From contig MCFE01000289.1 of assembly GCA_002104905.1 (NCBI GenBank), positions 38,849 through 102,848 on the forward strand: 64,000 bases of DNA, written 5' to 3'. The notes beneath the pieces were generated by a model. That model did not search any database. It worked only from the letters and a program-made list of their open reading frames with translations, and was not told the DNA's origin. Source of the DNA: Basidiobolus meristosporus CBS 931.73 (taxonomy: Eukaryota; Basidiobolomycota; Basidiobolomycetes; Basidiobolales; Basidiobolaceae). Shown here in pieces: positions 19,815 to 30,699 of this stretch. A program made the position numbers and the translations under genes. Position 1 is the stretch's first letter, and every line of letters begins with the position of its first letter.

Positions 19815-22807
19815 CTGGTTCCACAACTTTGGTGGGAACTAAATGGCTTTATGCCACTGTTCATTCACTGGTTCCTGCATGTCCTGTTCTTCAGCTAGCC
19901 CTGCAAGGTCTAGCACCTCATCTGCCAGTTTTTGTAATAAATCCTTGCAATATTTCAGTGAGTTTTCTTGAGCACTGCTCTTGAAGAAGTGCTGCAACCT
20001 CTTGGTGTGCCTATTGATATTCCAAAACTCCACTGAAGGCATTGTAATAGTCTTTTGAGCTCTTGACATTGTAGCCTTGTCTTTCAGTGAGATCCCCACT
20101 CTGTCAACAAAGGAGGATGCAGAGGCTGTGATAGAAGAATTGCCTTTTTCTGCAAACTCATCTACCTTGCTGGAGTGTAGCTCAACTGGCTGCGCTGTGG
20201 TGGTGTATAGGTCCAAGGGAGAGATACGTCCAACACTTCTCAAGTGTTTTGTGTGTGGGGTGTTCACTGGGTGCGATAACCTCTGGCAAAAGCTTGCTAG
20301 GAATACTTGGGTTCTGTCTCTAATCTAATGTGAAGGGGAATAAAGCCACAAGCTTGTCAAGGGAAAACTATTGAGCTACAATCCCCAACTTAGTTGGCGT
20401 CTTAACAAAAGTATGTGCTGGGTTCAGCATCCTTTGAGATGACAATGTACTAAAACTTCAAAAGTCAAAACAACTGTAAACTCCACCAGCAGGGACTTGA
20501 TAAGAATACAGCTTTGGTCAATAGTTACAAAGACAGAAAAGTATCTTTGCCTGTACAAGAACAAACTTGGGAAAGAATCAAATATAATAAAAGATACCTA
20601 CTCTGAGTATTCCTCACAAGTAGTGCCTCCAAGGTCAGTTGGCTGTCAGCGCGGTTTCCTGGGAGTGTCCTGTGGTCTAGGGTTGGAAGTTCAGGTAGCA
20701 GCAGGTAGCAGTGATCACACTAATCAACAAGTTGGTATATTGATAAAAGGGATGATGATTTATTGTTGAGGGATAGCCTCCCTTATATACTTTTCTCACT
20801 GGCTAAGTGATTACTAATCATGGTGTTCCAGAAGGTTCCGGAGATCAATAGAAATCTTAATGACATCAGAATGACCTAAGAATGTTCTAAGTAGGTGCCA
20901 GAAGGTTCTAAGAGGCACAGCACATCCAACCAATCAGGAATCAGTATTCTGAAACCTGTGTAACATGGGGATACCATATATGGTATGGAAATGGTAGGGA
21001 TGGTGACACGGGCTGATCATGTGTCACGGGTACTGGCGCGGGTACTTGCCTAATATAGAAGTACTTATAGCTAGTAATCTTACATAAAGTGAGGGGTAAC
21101 TTATGTAATAAGGTATGCAGGTGTGATAGTCAACCGGCTTATGGGATAGTACTGATTGGGTAAGACAAATGGGATAAAACCAAAATAAGTGTAGTAGAGA
21201 TATAGGGAAGTAGAAAATAAGGGAATGAGCACATCTGTCAGTGGGTGTCACTGTCACCCCACTACAGCACTCCCAACTCTTGTGAGAACAGCTGTTTTCT
21301 TGTTGGTAATTCTTCTTGGCTATGATGGGATTCAGTCTGTTCCAGGCTTGCGGCATTAATTGGCAAGAACTACAGTTTTTTTTGAATGCCTCCCTGTCTC
21401 AGGCTTGGGTAGACATTTTTCCCTTTACCTTTTCCTTTATCACTGCCAGGTCTTTCACTGCTACTTTGTCTGAGTGCTTCTTGTATTGAACTATGTTTTC
21501 TCCTTGATAAATTCTGCTCTGACACATCTGTTTTGGCCTGCTTGTCCCTTACTGGCTCTCTTCCGGCAACCTGACATTTCTTTTCTTCTTATTTTGAGCT
21601 CTCAACCATAGTTATGACAGACTCCTGTAAAAGCTGCTAGTTTTTATCACTGCCAGGTCCTTCACTGCTACTTTGATTGGGTGCTTCTTGAGTGGTACTA
21701 TGCTTTTTCCTTGATAAATGCTGTGCTGGTGCATCTGTGTCTGCCTGCTTGTCCCTAATTGGCACTCTTCCAGCTACATGACATCTTTTTGATGCTTGTC
21801 TGGAGCTTTTGGCCCTGCTTGTAATGGGCTCTAGTTGAAGCTGCTGGCTTTTAGCCATGGAACCCTTGTTCTTCCACCTTTCATAGTTTCTGCTATTCTT
21901 AAGATTCTTTCTTAGCATACCAATGCTGGCCCAAAATCCATTTGCCTGTTTGAATCCAGGAAAATGCTCATGGAACAAGTCAAGTGCATTCTGCTTGGCC
22001 TTGAGTTCCTGATGGTCACATGGTATACTGGCCTTAAGGTGATGACATGCTAAACCTCTCATAGCTTCTTGAATATTAGCCCACTCTTCATTACTGCACT
22101 CAATGGCTTCACAGATCTTCAATGTCTTTTGATTTTTAGGCTTTGGTATAAACACCACATTGTCTCCTTCCCACACTGTGATAGGTTTTTCTGTGGGCTT
22201 TATCTTTGGGCACTGTTGTTGTGCTTCAAAGACTGCATGGCTTTCCTCTGCTGTTACATTTGGGAAATGGCTCAATTCATAGCTGTGACATTAAGCTACT
22301 TGAGTTCCTTCTTTCCAGCAAAGATACTGCTTTCTCTACCTGGGATATTGATTGCTCTATAACTTTTATCTGCTCATCCTGTTGCTGGACTATTTCCTGG
22401 TTTCTCTGGGCCATTGCATCTATCCTATTTGCCACTGCACCTAATTGCTTCATTAATGCTTAAGTGTGAGCTGACAACATACTTGCTAATATGGGTGGTG
22501 GTGATGTTATGACAGGCACTTGATGGTCTTCAATTGAGGGTACTGCATTTGCTACATTCTCATCTGCCAGAGCATAACAGTCAGCTTGTGGCTCTGCAGA
22601 GATTTTCAATTGCCTACTTGACTGAGAGCCTGAGGAGTACGCATTATTATCTTCAATGGGCACCCTGTCCACAGGGCCTTTTTTGGATGTAGCCCTGCTT
22701 ATTGCACTGAATATCAAAGCAAGCTGTTGTCCAACTGTTCTTCTGTTGCCATCAGCAGTGGGGTTTGGTTGGAAACCAGATGACTTTGCTTTATTTTTTG
22801 GTGGCAT
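19815..22807 (-). pseudogene. Gene A of copy A (accessory protein), broken
   Basis: Starts at ATG 22807 (MPPKNKAK). The order of parts is: Ser-rich N-terminus; a coiled-coil stretch with DRIDAMAQRNQE (clearest in copies B and C); a conserved middle with ITVWEGDNVVFIPKPK and ANGFWASIGMLRKNLK; two homologous basic repeats of about 65 residues with RVPxRDKQAxTDA and QSSSExxGSDK; and a C-terminal DRVGISLKD to VEFWNINR block. It is interrupted at 20196-21266 by an LTR-like insertion and by several frameshifts. I know no family for it. By position it corresponds to the second protein of plant CACTA elements (TnpA/TNP1-type end-binding factor), which is inference. Confidence 0.6.
20196..21266 (-). 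mobile_element. Probable solo LTR, family 2 (first copy)
   Basis: Interrupts gene A of copy A: the flanking sequence continues across it when compared with copies B and C. On the minus strand it begins TGTAGTGGGGTG and ends CACCACCACA, with a TATATAAGGGAGGC promoter-like site and an AATAAATCATC poly(A)-like site. The flanks carry GCGC and GCAC, a degenerate target duplication. It is longer (1.07 kb) than its relatives at 24606 and 31860. Confidence 0.55.
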
Positions 22808-23031
22808 ATATATGAAAGTGAGTCAAACTAAAGGGGAGATAGTGTTGCATATACATGTGTATGTGGTGCCACAACTTTATTTATAATGCTTACTATGGCA
22901 GGTCATCATTAAATCTTACATTCAAGTAGGTGCAATGTCTCAAACACAAGACTGTCTTAAGTTCACATGAGTGTTGACCAAAAAGTGATATAATAGCATT
23001 ACATTGTTAAAGGTCAAGCTGTTTAACACAT
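22808..23031. promoter_or_regulatory. Divergent promoter of copy A (gene A / transposase)
   Basis: About 220 bp between the two start regions, well conserved in copies B (33432-33653) and C (59183-59404). It contains a GTGCCACAACTTT block and a TTACTATGGCAGGTCATCAT block. The conservation suggests it drives both genes. Confidence 0.5.
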
Positions 23032-23970
23032 AGACAAGACTACTTTGACTTAATGCCATAAGAGAAGAGAAAAAAGACCATGTGGCTATTGTAGCAAGCC
23101 ACTCAGCCATGAAGCACACAAACAGTATAGGAAGTATTACAAGGATCATGGCCAGTGTTTTGCCACACAATTCATATTTGGCCATTCATTGGTCACTACT
23201 GTACCAACATTATCTTGCCAGCCAGTTGATACTTCTATATCAGCACCTGGCCGTCTTTGTCACCATGTGCAAACTGAGTCAGGTGAGTTTGTGATGCCAT
23301 TAGGCTCACCCCAGCCTTCTGATTATGGCACACAGAGTTATATCACTAAAGTAGCAGTCTCCATGATGGACTGTGAGCCTATCTTCCCTAACAACAGTAC
23401 TCTGCATGAGCCTGCAAAATCCCATTATGCAATGAGTCAACACCTGTGGAAAAAAATGCTGAGGATACTCAATGGAGTCAAGTGAGCCCGGTATTTCACC
23501 TATTGGTGAATGATATGATGACATGACTGAAGAAGTGGTGTGTTTCCACTGATATTAGTAATGGGGGCTTTGAGGATTTACTACTACTGCTTGCCAAAAT
23601 CATCCCTGGATGCAACCTATTATGTACATGGTATAAATGGACAATCATCATGCAACTGGCAACATATGACCCAGAGACCATCTTGCTACCAGCATGTGTC
23701 AATAGTTGTATGATATTCACATTGGAAAATGCCACCATTGCAAGGTATCCAACCTGTCAGGAATCCACCACCATTGGCAAAAACATTGCTTGCACTCCAG
23801 ATATATTGCAGTAATACCAAGTCTAAAGAAGCTCATGCTGTCCAACAAATATTGTGAAGCTATAAAGTACCACACTCAGTATCAATCAAGCACAAACATA
23901 TCCAATACATTTGATAGTGAACATTACAAACAGCTAAGGAGCAAGGGCTACTTTGAAGATATGTACAACA

Positions 23971-24491
23971 TGTTATGAATAGACACAAGGCAGGAGGAAA
24001 AGCTAGGCATGGCAGGAAAGGACTTAGGTGTGGATCATCAAGGCAAGGCAGGATTCAAGGCAAGGCTGTTTATTCAAGACCTGTGTTTATCAGACTGAGG
24101 AATACTTAAGGGGGGATAGGACTATATATACTTTTTGGCTATACTGATGCCGAGAGATATTAGCTAATACTAATGAGGTTGTGGGGTGAGGCACAGCAAT
24201 GGTGCTGGGGATAATGACATAGATGACACGGCACTGAGACAGGATGGGGAAATGGATTGGGTCACCTGATCATGTGACTAAGTCATGTGACCTGGTATTT
24301 CCATATATGGTACTGGACTATGAAAAATATGATGGAAAGCTTCCATGGAATGTTCCATTGTGCAACAATGGTTTGGAATGGTCAGGAACTTTCCGGAAGG
24401 TGGTAGAAGGTTCCAGAAGGAATCTCTTAGAAATTGAGCTAGGAAGCTGAAACTTGGCATGGGTGTTCATGGTTGTCATGTGATCATGACA
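23971..24491 (+). mobile_element. Solo LTR, 521 bp, with 5-bp target duplication
   Basis: Begins TGTTATGA and ends TCATGACA (inverted repeats with TG...CA ends), flanked by CAACA on each side (23966-23970 and 24492-24496). It interrupts the transposase between the RSKGYFE block and the LALDGF block, which are adjacent in copy C. An ACTATATATAC promoter-like site and CAAGACCTG near the left half fit an LTR. No internal part of this family is present in the window. Confidence 0.65.
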
Positions 24492-24605
24492 CAACATGCC
24501 TTTGCCTTGGCACTTGATGGATTCTCCAATAACAAGTACACCACCAGCAAATCCTGCTGGCCGCTGATTCTAATCAACCTGAATCTGCTGCCTATCTTAA
24601 GGTAT

Positions 24606-26145
24606 AATGGTGTAGAGGTACTCCTGGGAGAAGCTACACAACTCAAGGTGTGTGAGATGTCTGATGGGTGCAATAACCTTTGCGTCCAAACTGCTGGTGT
24701 CTTTGTCAATATGTCACTACAGTAAAAGCTCCTACTTCTCTAGCTTCCTAGGGGCTCCAAGTGTCTCCAAAGGCCTCTGTGTATCTTGTGCACTACCCTG
24801 AAAAGCTCCTTGATAGCAGGTCTGAGATGTACTGTTGAAGGTAGCTGCAGTGATCAACTGCTAATCAATAAGGGAGAAGTGTTACTGATAGAAGGGATGA
24901 TTTATTGATGAGGGATTGCCTTGCCTTAAATACTTCTCCTGATTGCCAAGTGATTACTGATGACAAGGTTCTAAAAGATTCCAGGCATCAGTGGAATTCT
25001 TGATGACATCACTGTGAGCTAAGAATATTCCAAGAATGTCCTGGAAGGTTCTAAAAGGCACAGCACATCCAACCAATCAGGGATCAGTAGTCTGAAACCT
25101 GTGCAACATAGAGATAAGACTTGTTCCGCTGGATAGTGCCCCATTGAGCCATGAGTGCCAAATGATGCCATAGTGTGCCAGAGAGGCCATTTGAGCCTCT
25201 ACCTGGCCACAGAGTGTGAAACATAGCTCCGCATCTTCATGCAAAGCAGCCCTTGTGTTTCACCCATTGTGTTGGAGAAAATCCATTTTTTGACCTTTTT
25301 TTTTGGATCAATGTTGTGCAGGATGTATTAGAGCACAAGCAGATTGAAGATATGCATCTGGTACTCAATACCCATGGCACTCTGAATCTAGCTCCTGTAG
25401 CTTGTATCATGTCACAAAAATGAATGGCACTATCTTGGTCCACTGGTACTATCTGGCACTATATTTAAATATTAGCCCTAAAGTAAGATCTATACAAAGC
25501 ACTTATAGTGCCAGATAGTACCAGTGGACCAAGATAGTGCCATTCATTTTTGTGACATGATACAAGCTACAGGAGCTAGATTCAGAGTGCCATGGGTATT
25601 GAGTACCAGATGCATATCTTCAGTTCTCCTGTGCTCTTACACATCCTGAGCTACATTGATCCACAAAAAAAGGTCAAAAAATGGATTTTCTCCTATGCAA
25701 TGGGTGAAACACAGGGGCTGCTTTACATGAAGATGCAGAGCTATGTTTCACACTCTGTGGCCAAGTATAGGCTCATTTGACCTCTCTGGCACACTATGGC
25801 ATCATTTGGCACTCATGGCTCAATGTGGCACTATCCAACGGAACAAGTCTATACCATATATGGTATTTAAATGGTAAGGATAATAACACAGACTTAGGTC
25901 ATGTGTCAATAGTACTGACATGGGTACTTGCCTTATGTAGATACATATACTGATCACAAAGTTGAATAACATCCAGGATAACTAATGCTGATAACCAATC
26001 AGGGTAAACATCATATGGGGATAATACTAATAACATGGGTAAAAGAAGAATGGGATAATACTGATAAGATGAAAAATGGACAAGTCCATCATAATAGCTA
26101 TGTAAATAAACTTGTCTGTGGGAGGTATGTTTACCCTACCACAAT
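24606..26145 (-). mobile_element. Probable solo LTR, family 2, carrying a foldback element
   Basis: Inserted in the transposase of copy A between two copies of GGTAT (24601-24605 and 26146-26150); copy C has a single GGTAT there. Termini are AATGGTGTAGAGG and CCCTACCACAAT. Removing the foldback (25117-25850) leaves about 806 bp, matching the copy at 31860-32668. Confidence 0.65.
25117..25850. mobile_element. Foldback element (734 bp, near-complete inverted arms)
   Basis: Two arms of about 340 bp are inverted copies of each other around a spacer of about 50 bp (near 25463-25510). Ends are AGACTTGTTCCG and CGGAACAAGTCT, flanked by ATA on both sides (25114-25116 and 25851-25853). The uninterrupted site is seen at 32371-32390. 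No transposase is encoded. A 3-bp duplication would fit mobilisation by the CACTA-like transposase, but the ends differ, so that is inference. Confidence 0.75.
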
Positions 26146-28249
26146 GGTATCAGAGCAAAAATCTGATGGTAGACTCACTGGTATCTGGGCCTAAATCACC
26201 ATACAACCTGGACAGCTACCTGTATCCATTGCTGGATGAATTATGTATGCTTTCCAGTGGGATAACAGTAAATGGCTGCATATGTCAAAGTGTATATTAT
26301 TATCTGCATTGGAGATACCCCACCCATCAGCAAGATAGCTGGCTTTTCAGGGCACAATGGATGATATTGCTGCTGAATGTTTTAGATCCAGGGGACTTAC
26401 TCCATTACTCACTTGCATTATTGTTACCCAAACACTAACACCAAGAACATCATCTTCCTGCAGAGAGAACATACAGAAGTCAGCATTCAACTGCTGCAAA
26501 GTTGGCAAGCTATAAGCCATTGGCAGAAATTTGGAACTAATTGAAAGCCAGAGATACTCAAGATAGAGTGCACTGTTGCAGCAAAACCTTTCCACTGGGA
26601 GTAACCCATTTGCTTTTCAACAATAGCCCTATATTGATGACCAGGTTGTATATGTGGCATTTCAAGCTGAATGCACCCTTTGAGATACCACAGAAATTTG
26701 AAATAATTAGCAATTTATTATACAGTATCTGCTACCCTGAGTACTTCTCACAGGTTCCAATCAGCATTCATATGCATATGCAACAATACAAGTGCAAGGA
26801 CTCAATGTACTGGATATTTATTTATTCAAGTGGCCTTCTGAAGCCATTTCTGCCAGGAGTACATTGGAAGCATTGGGAGTCATATGTGGACATTGTAGGG
26901 ATGTTTATCCAAAAGTGGATCACCAATGCCAACTTGACTCATTTACAGCTTATATGCAAGGAGTTTGTGATGGAATTTGGGTGGCTACACTACAAGCATA
27001 AAGCTGAATGCATAGATCCCTGCCATTACTGTATCCATTCTCTACTCCATTTTGCTTGGTGTGATGGAATATTGGACCTTGCTTCACCTTCTGGAAGTTT
27101 CCTATGGAGTGAATGTGTGGGGTGATAGGAAGGCAAGTCAAGTACCAGGTACTACCATATCCCAATCTCATCAAAAATATTACCTACAAGTCTCTCATGG
27201 ATGTAATGAGTTGGCACATGGAGGACAGCCAGGAAGAGTTGGAAAATGCTAAGGACAGATGTGCACATGGAGACACCTATGCCTATGGCATTGAGAAGCC
27301 AAGCAGCCTCAATGCATGGGTAATCAGTCAAGTAATGCAAAGTTGGGTTGGGTGCAACAAGCACTAACTTTCATTTGGAAAACTCTGCCAAGGTATGTCC
27401 AATTTCTCTTGGTTAAAGCCTATTTCCACACCATTGAATACAAAATTCACACAAACAAGAGCCAGAGCACGCCTATAAGGGGACTAGAGTCTAGCAGGGA
27501 GAAGAAATATATTGGCTAAATACCAAGAGGTTCTTTGCGGATATTCAGTGGGTATTCATGGCCAAAGTGGCAGCAACCAAGCATATGTTTGCAAGATGTA
27601 TAGGTTATCAGCAGTACAAGGTATATGATAATTTTGCTTGTATCACACTAAAAAGCTGTAAAGTTGAGGTAATAGAAGTATGTCAGTTGCAGCAGGTGTG
27701 CACATTTGTAGAAGTTAGTTAGCAGGAGGCCATAGTATTTTTTGATTTAATCTATATGTGGAATACCCAAGGTAGTAGTGGGTAAGCAAATAATGTGAGG
27801 ATGTCCAACAGCAGAATATATGTGTTGCATAAGGGAAGGTGGAAAAGGAAGTACCATTTGGTAAGTTGGTATGGTGGCATTATACATAACTAGCTGTAGG
27901 CTGCCTTACTGCATGAAAATGCCATCAGTGGCTTGCAATGGGGCCATCAAAACACTGTCATATTTTTTGCTATATCAGATAATTGGATATACTGGCTGGT
28001 TATATCCACTCAAATAGTTATAGAGCGCACCAAGACTGCAACAATGCCATGTCATCTTTGGCAAAACACTGCCTCAACACTGTTATGTTTTTAACTTTAT
28101 TTGGTGGTAAAATGCTATAGTGATCTCTTCTTAGGATTGTGTAGATGGTCATGAATTCCAAGCTGCTGGTATTGTAACAGCTTCATGACAGGATCTTTAC
28201 AGCTAATTGGGATTCAATTCACCACAGGACAAATATGTTTTTCATAGGG

Positions 28250-28800
28250 ACTTCTCATACGCAAATTGGTTTATTTCAATTGGATCATGAGTAGTAGCTC
28301 ATTTGTAGAGAGAACAAACCCATACAGGTCCCTATGCCCAATACTAGGATCAACCCAACCTCACACTCAACAAGTAACTCCATTGAAATTTACCATTCAC
28401 TAAGTGTGTTGGCCATAATGCTCTTTGCCCATGACTTAGCAGGAATCCTGGGCCTTTATGCCATTGTTTATTCACTAGTTTTTACATGTGCTGGTTTTCT
28501 GCTGGCACTGGAAGGTCTAACACCTCTTCTGCCAGTCTTTGAAATGAATTTTTTCAAAATTCAGATGTGTATTGCTGAGCACTGCTCCTGCAGAAGTACT
28601 GCAACCTCTTGTGTGCACATTACTGTTCCAAAATTTCACTAATGGTGTTGTGCCAATCACTTGATTTCCTGATGTTGCTAATTTGCTTGTCAGTAGATTC
28701 TCCAACCTGTCTACAGTGAAGCACATGGTAGCTGTGGTAGACAACTTGCCTCTCTCTGAAAGCTCATCTACATCACTTCAGCACAGCTCAGCTGAACACA
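28250..28800 (-). pseudogene. Gene A C-terminal remnant
   Basis: Minus-strand fragment with the 3' subterminal region and the VDRLENL to VKFWNSNVHT block of gene A. It ends abruptly at about 28800, where a transposase fragment in the same orientation begins, a deletion junction. Confidence 0.5.
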
Positions 28801-29029
28801 AAGTAGATCTTTGATGTGAATGATATGCAACTGCTTACACATGCAGGTATTAGGACAGTCTTAGGGTAATATTTGCCAGCTATATGACAGTTGTCCATCA
28901 ATACCTTGTACATGATAGGCAGCATCCTGGTATGACTTTTGCTAGAAGTAGCAGTAAGTCCTCAAAGCCCCCATTACTGATACTATTGGAGAAATGGCAC
29001 TTCTTTAGCTGCATCATCACATCCCCTAT

Positions 29030-30225
29030 GAAGAATAATTTGGCCTGCAGGTGGATCCAATCCAGATCAGCCATCAGGATCCCATTTGGAGACTCTATAA
29101 TACCAGCAGCTTGGAGTTGGTATTATCCAATTGCCTTATATGGCAAAAAACTAGACAGTGTTTTGACAGCCTCTTTGCAAGCCTCTGATGGCATTATCAC
29201 AGCATTATGACAGCCTACAGTCAGTCCTGATTAATGCTACTGTACCAATTTACCATATGGTATTTCCTTTTTCTACCTCCCCGTGTGCAATTCACATATT
29301 CCACTGTAGGACAACCTCACATTATTTGCTTACCTACTGCTACCTTGGGTATTCCACATATAGTTCAAATCAAAAAATACTATGGCCTCCTGCTAACTAA
29401 CTTCTACAAATGTGCACACCTGCTGCAACTGACATACTTCCTGATAAAAATTAGTTGCTTGTTGCACCTGACTCAATTTTGCATTACTTAACTGATTACA
29501 CATGCATTGGGGCTGCTTAGTTTCTCAATGCCATAGGCATAGGTGTCTCCATGTGCACATCTGTCCTTAATATTTTCCAACTCCTCCTGGCTGTCCTCCA
29601 TGTCCAACTCATCACAACCATCACGGACTTGAAGGTAATATTTTTGATGAGATTGGGATAAGGTAGTACCTGCTACTTGACTTGTTGTTCTATATTCCCA
29701 CATATCCGCTCCATAGGAAGTTCCCAAATGGTGAAGCAAGGCCCACTATTTTCCGCACACCAAGCAAGATGAGGTAGAGAATGGATACAGTAGAAGCATA
29801 GATCTACACATTCAGCTTTATGCTTGTAGTATAGCCACTCAAATCCCATTACAAAATCCTTGCACAACAGCTGAAGGTGTGTCAAGTTGGCATTGGTGAT
29901 CTGCTTCTGGATAAATATTCCTACAGTGCCCACATATGACTCCCAATGATTCCAATGTACTCATGGTAAGAATGGCTTCTAGATGCTACTTGAATTAATA
30001 TATTTTCAGTACATCCAGTCTTTGCATTTGTATTGCTGCATATGCATATGAATACTGATTGTAGCCTGTGAGAAGTACTTAGGGTAGTGGATACTTTGTG
30101 ATATCTTGTCAATTCTTTCAAACTTCTCCGGTATCTTGATTGGCTCATTTAGCTTGAAATTCCCCATGTACAACTTAGTCCTCAGCATAGGGATAGTGTT
30201 GAAATGCAAATACATTGCTCCTTGT
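29030..30225 (-). pseudogene. Tnp2-type transposase of copy D, C-terminal half
   Basis: Blocks include HWxSYVGTVGIFIQKQITNA, LLCKDFVMGFEWLYYKHK, CVDLCFYCIHSLPHLAWC and YLHFNTIPMLRTKLYMGNFKL, read on the minus strand with many stops. It continues at 36820 across copy B: the two ends rejoin at the KSF..GAMHLLFNN region. Confidence 0.65.
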
Positions 30226-30699
30226 CCCCATAATAGATTATTGAGATGATCCCATCAAAAGGCCATCACAAAGTTATAGTCCCATAACTAAGTGGTACAG
30301 ATCCCATCAGGACACCATCCAGACACCATCAAAAAATGATTGCACCCCAGATTTCACATGAAACTTAGTCAAGATTTCTTGTCACAACAATATACAAGTG
30401 GCTGTTGATTAGTTCCCTGCCAATTTGATCACTTTCTGATCCCAGACACTCTATTGCCTCCTACATTTGTGTGCATTGATTGGCTATTACCACTTTTTCA
30501 CACTCCTTACTTCCTGACTCAACCATTCCTCTCACTTTTCATGTGTACAAATTGATCTATTTCCATTGAAACTTCAGTTGTGCCTCAATTGCTAGTTGTA
30601 TTGACCTATGCAAGTCCCTATATCTTGCACTAACATTAAGCCCAACCCCACACTCAATAATTAACTCCATTAAACTCTACCACTCAATAAGTATTTCTG

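Larger units (their letters stand above)
23032..28000 (+). pseudogene. Tnp2-type transposase of copy A, broken
   Basis: Transposase gene with the start codon changed (ATA at the position of ATG in copies B and C). Blocks in order: N-terminal zinc-binding region; NGGFEDLLLLLAKIIPGCN; YDPETxL; LALDGFSNNKYTTSKSCWPL; LVSGPKSPYNLDSYLYP; GDTP..SKI; FPLGVTHLLFNN; then C-terminal blocks ending near FCNRxxY-like Cys/His sites. The LALDGF, SGPK and GDTPA blocks are typical of Tnp2 transposases of fungal CACTA elements. It is interrupted at 23971-24491 and 24606-26145 and contains many stops. Confidence 0.7.
19332..28249 (+). mobile_element. CACTA-like (EnSpm) element copy A, defective
   Basis: 8.9-kb copy with inverted termini: CCCTATGAGAAATTATTG at the left and ...TTTTTCATAGGG at the right, flanked by ACT on both sides (19329-19331 and 28250-28252). 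It carries divergent gene A (-) and transposase (+) reading away from a short intergenic space at about 22.8-23.0 kb. Three other elements are inserted in it: LTR-like units at 20196-21266 and 24606-26145, and a solo LTR at 23971-24491. Both genes carry stops and frameshifts. The outer flanks do not join to an intact parent sequence, so the ACT duplication may be chance or the copy may be a recombinant. Confidence 0.7.
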
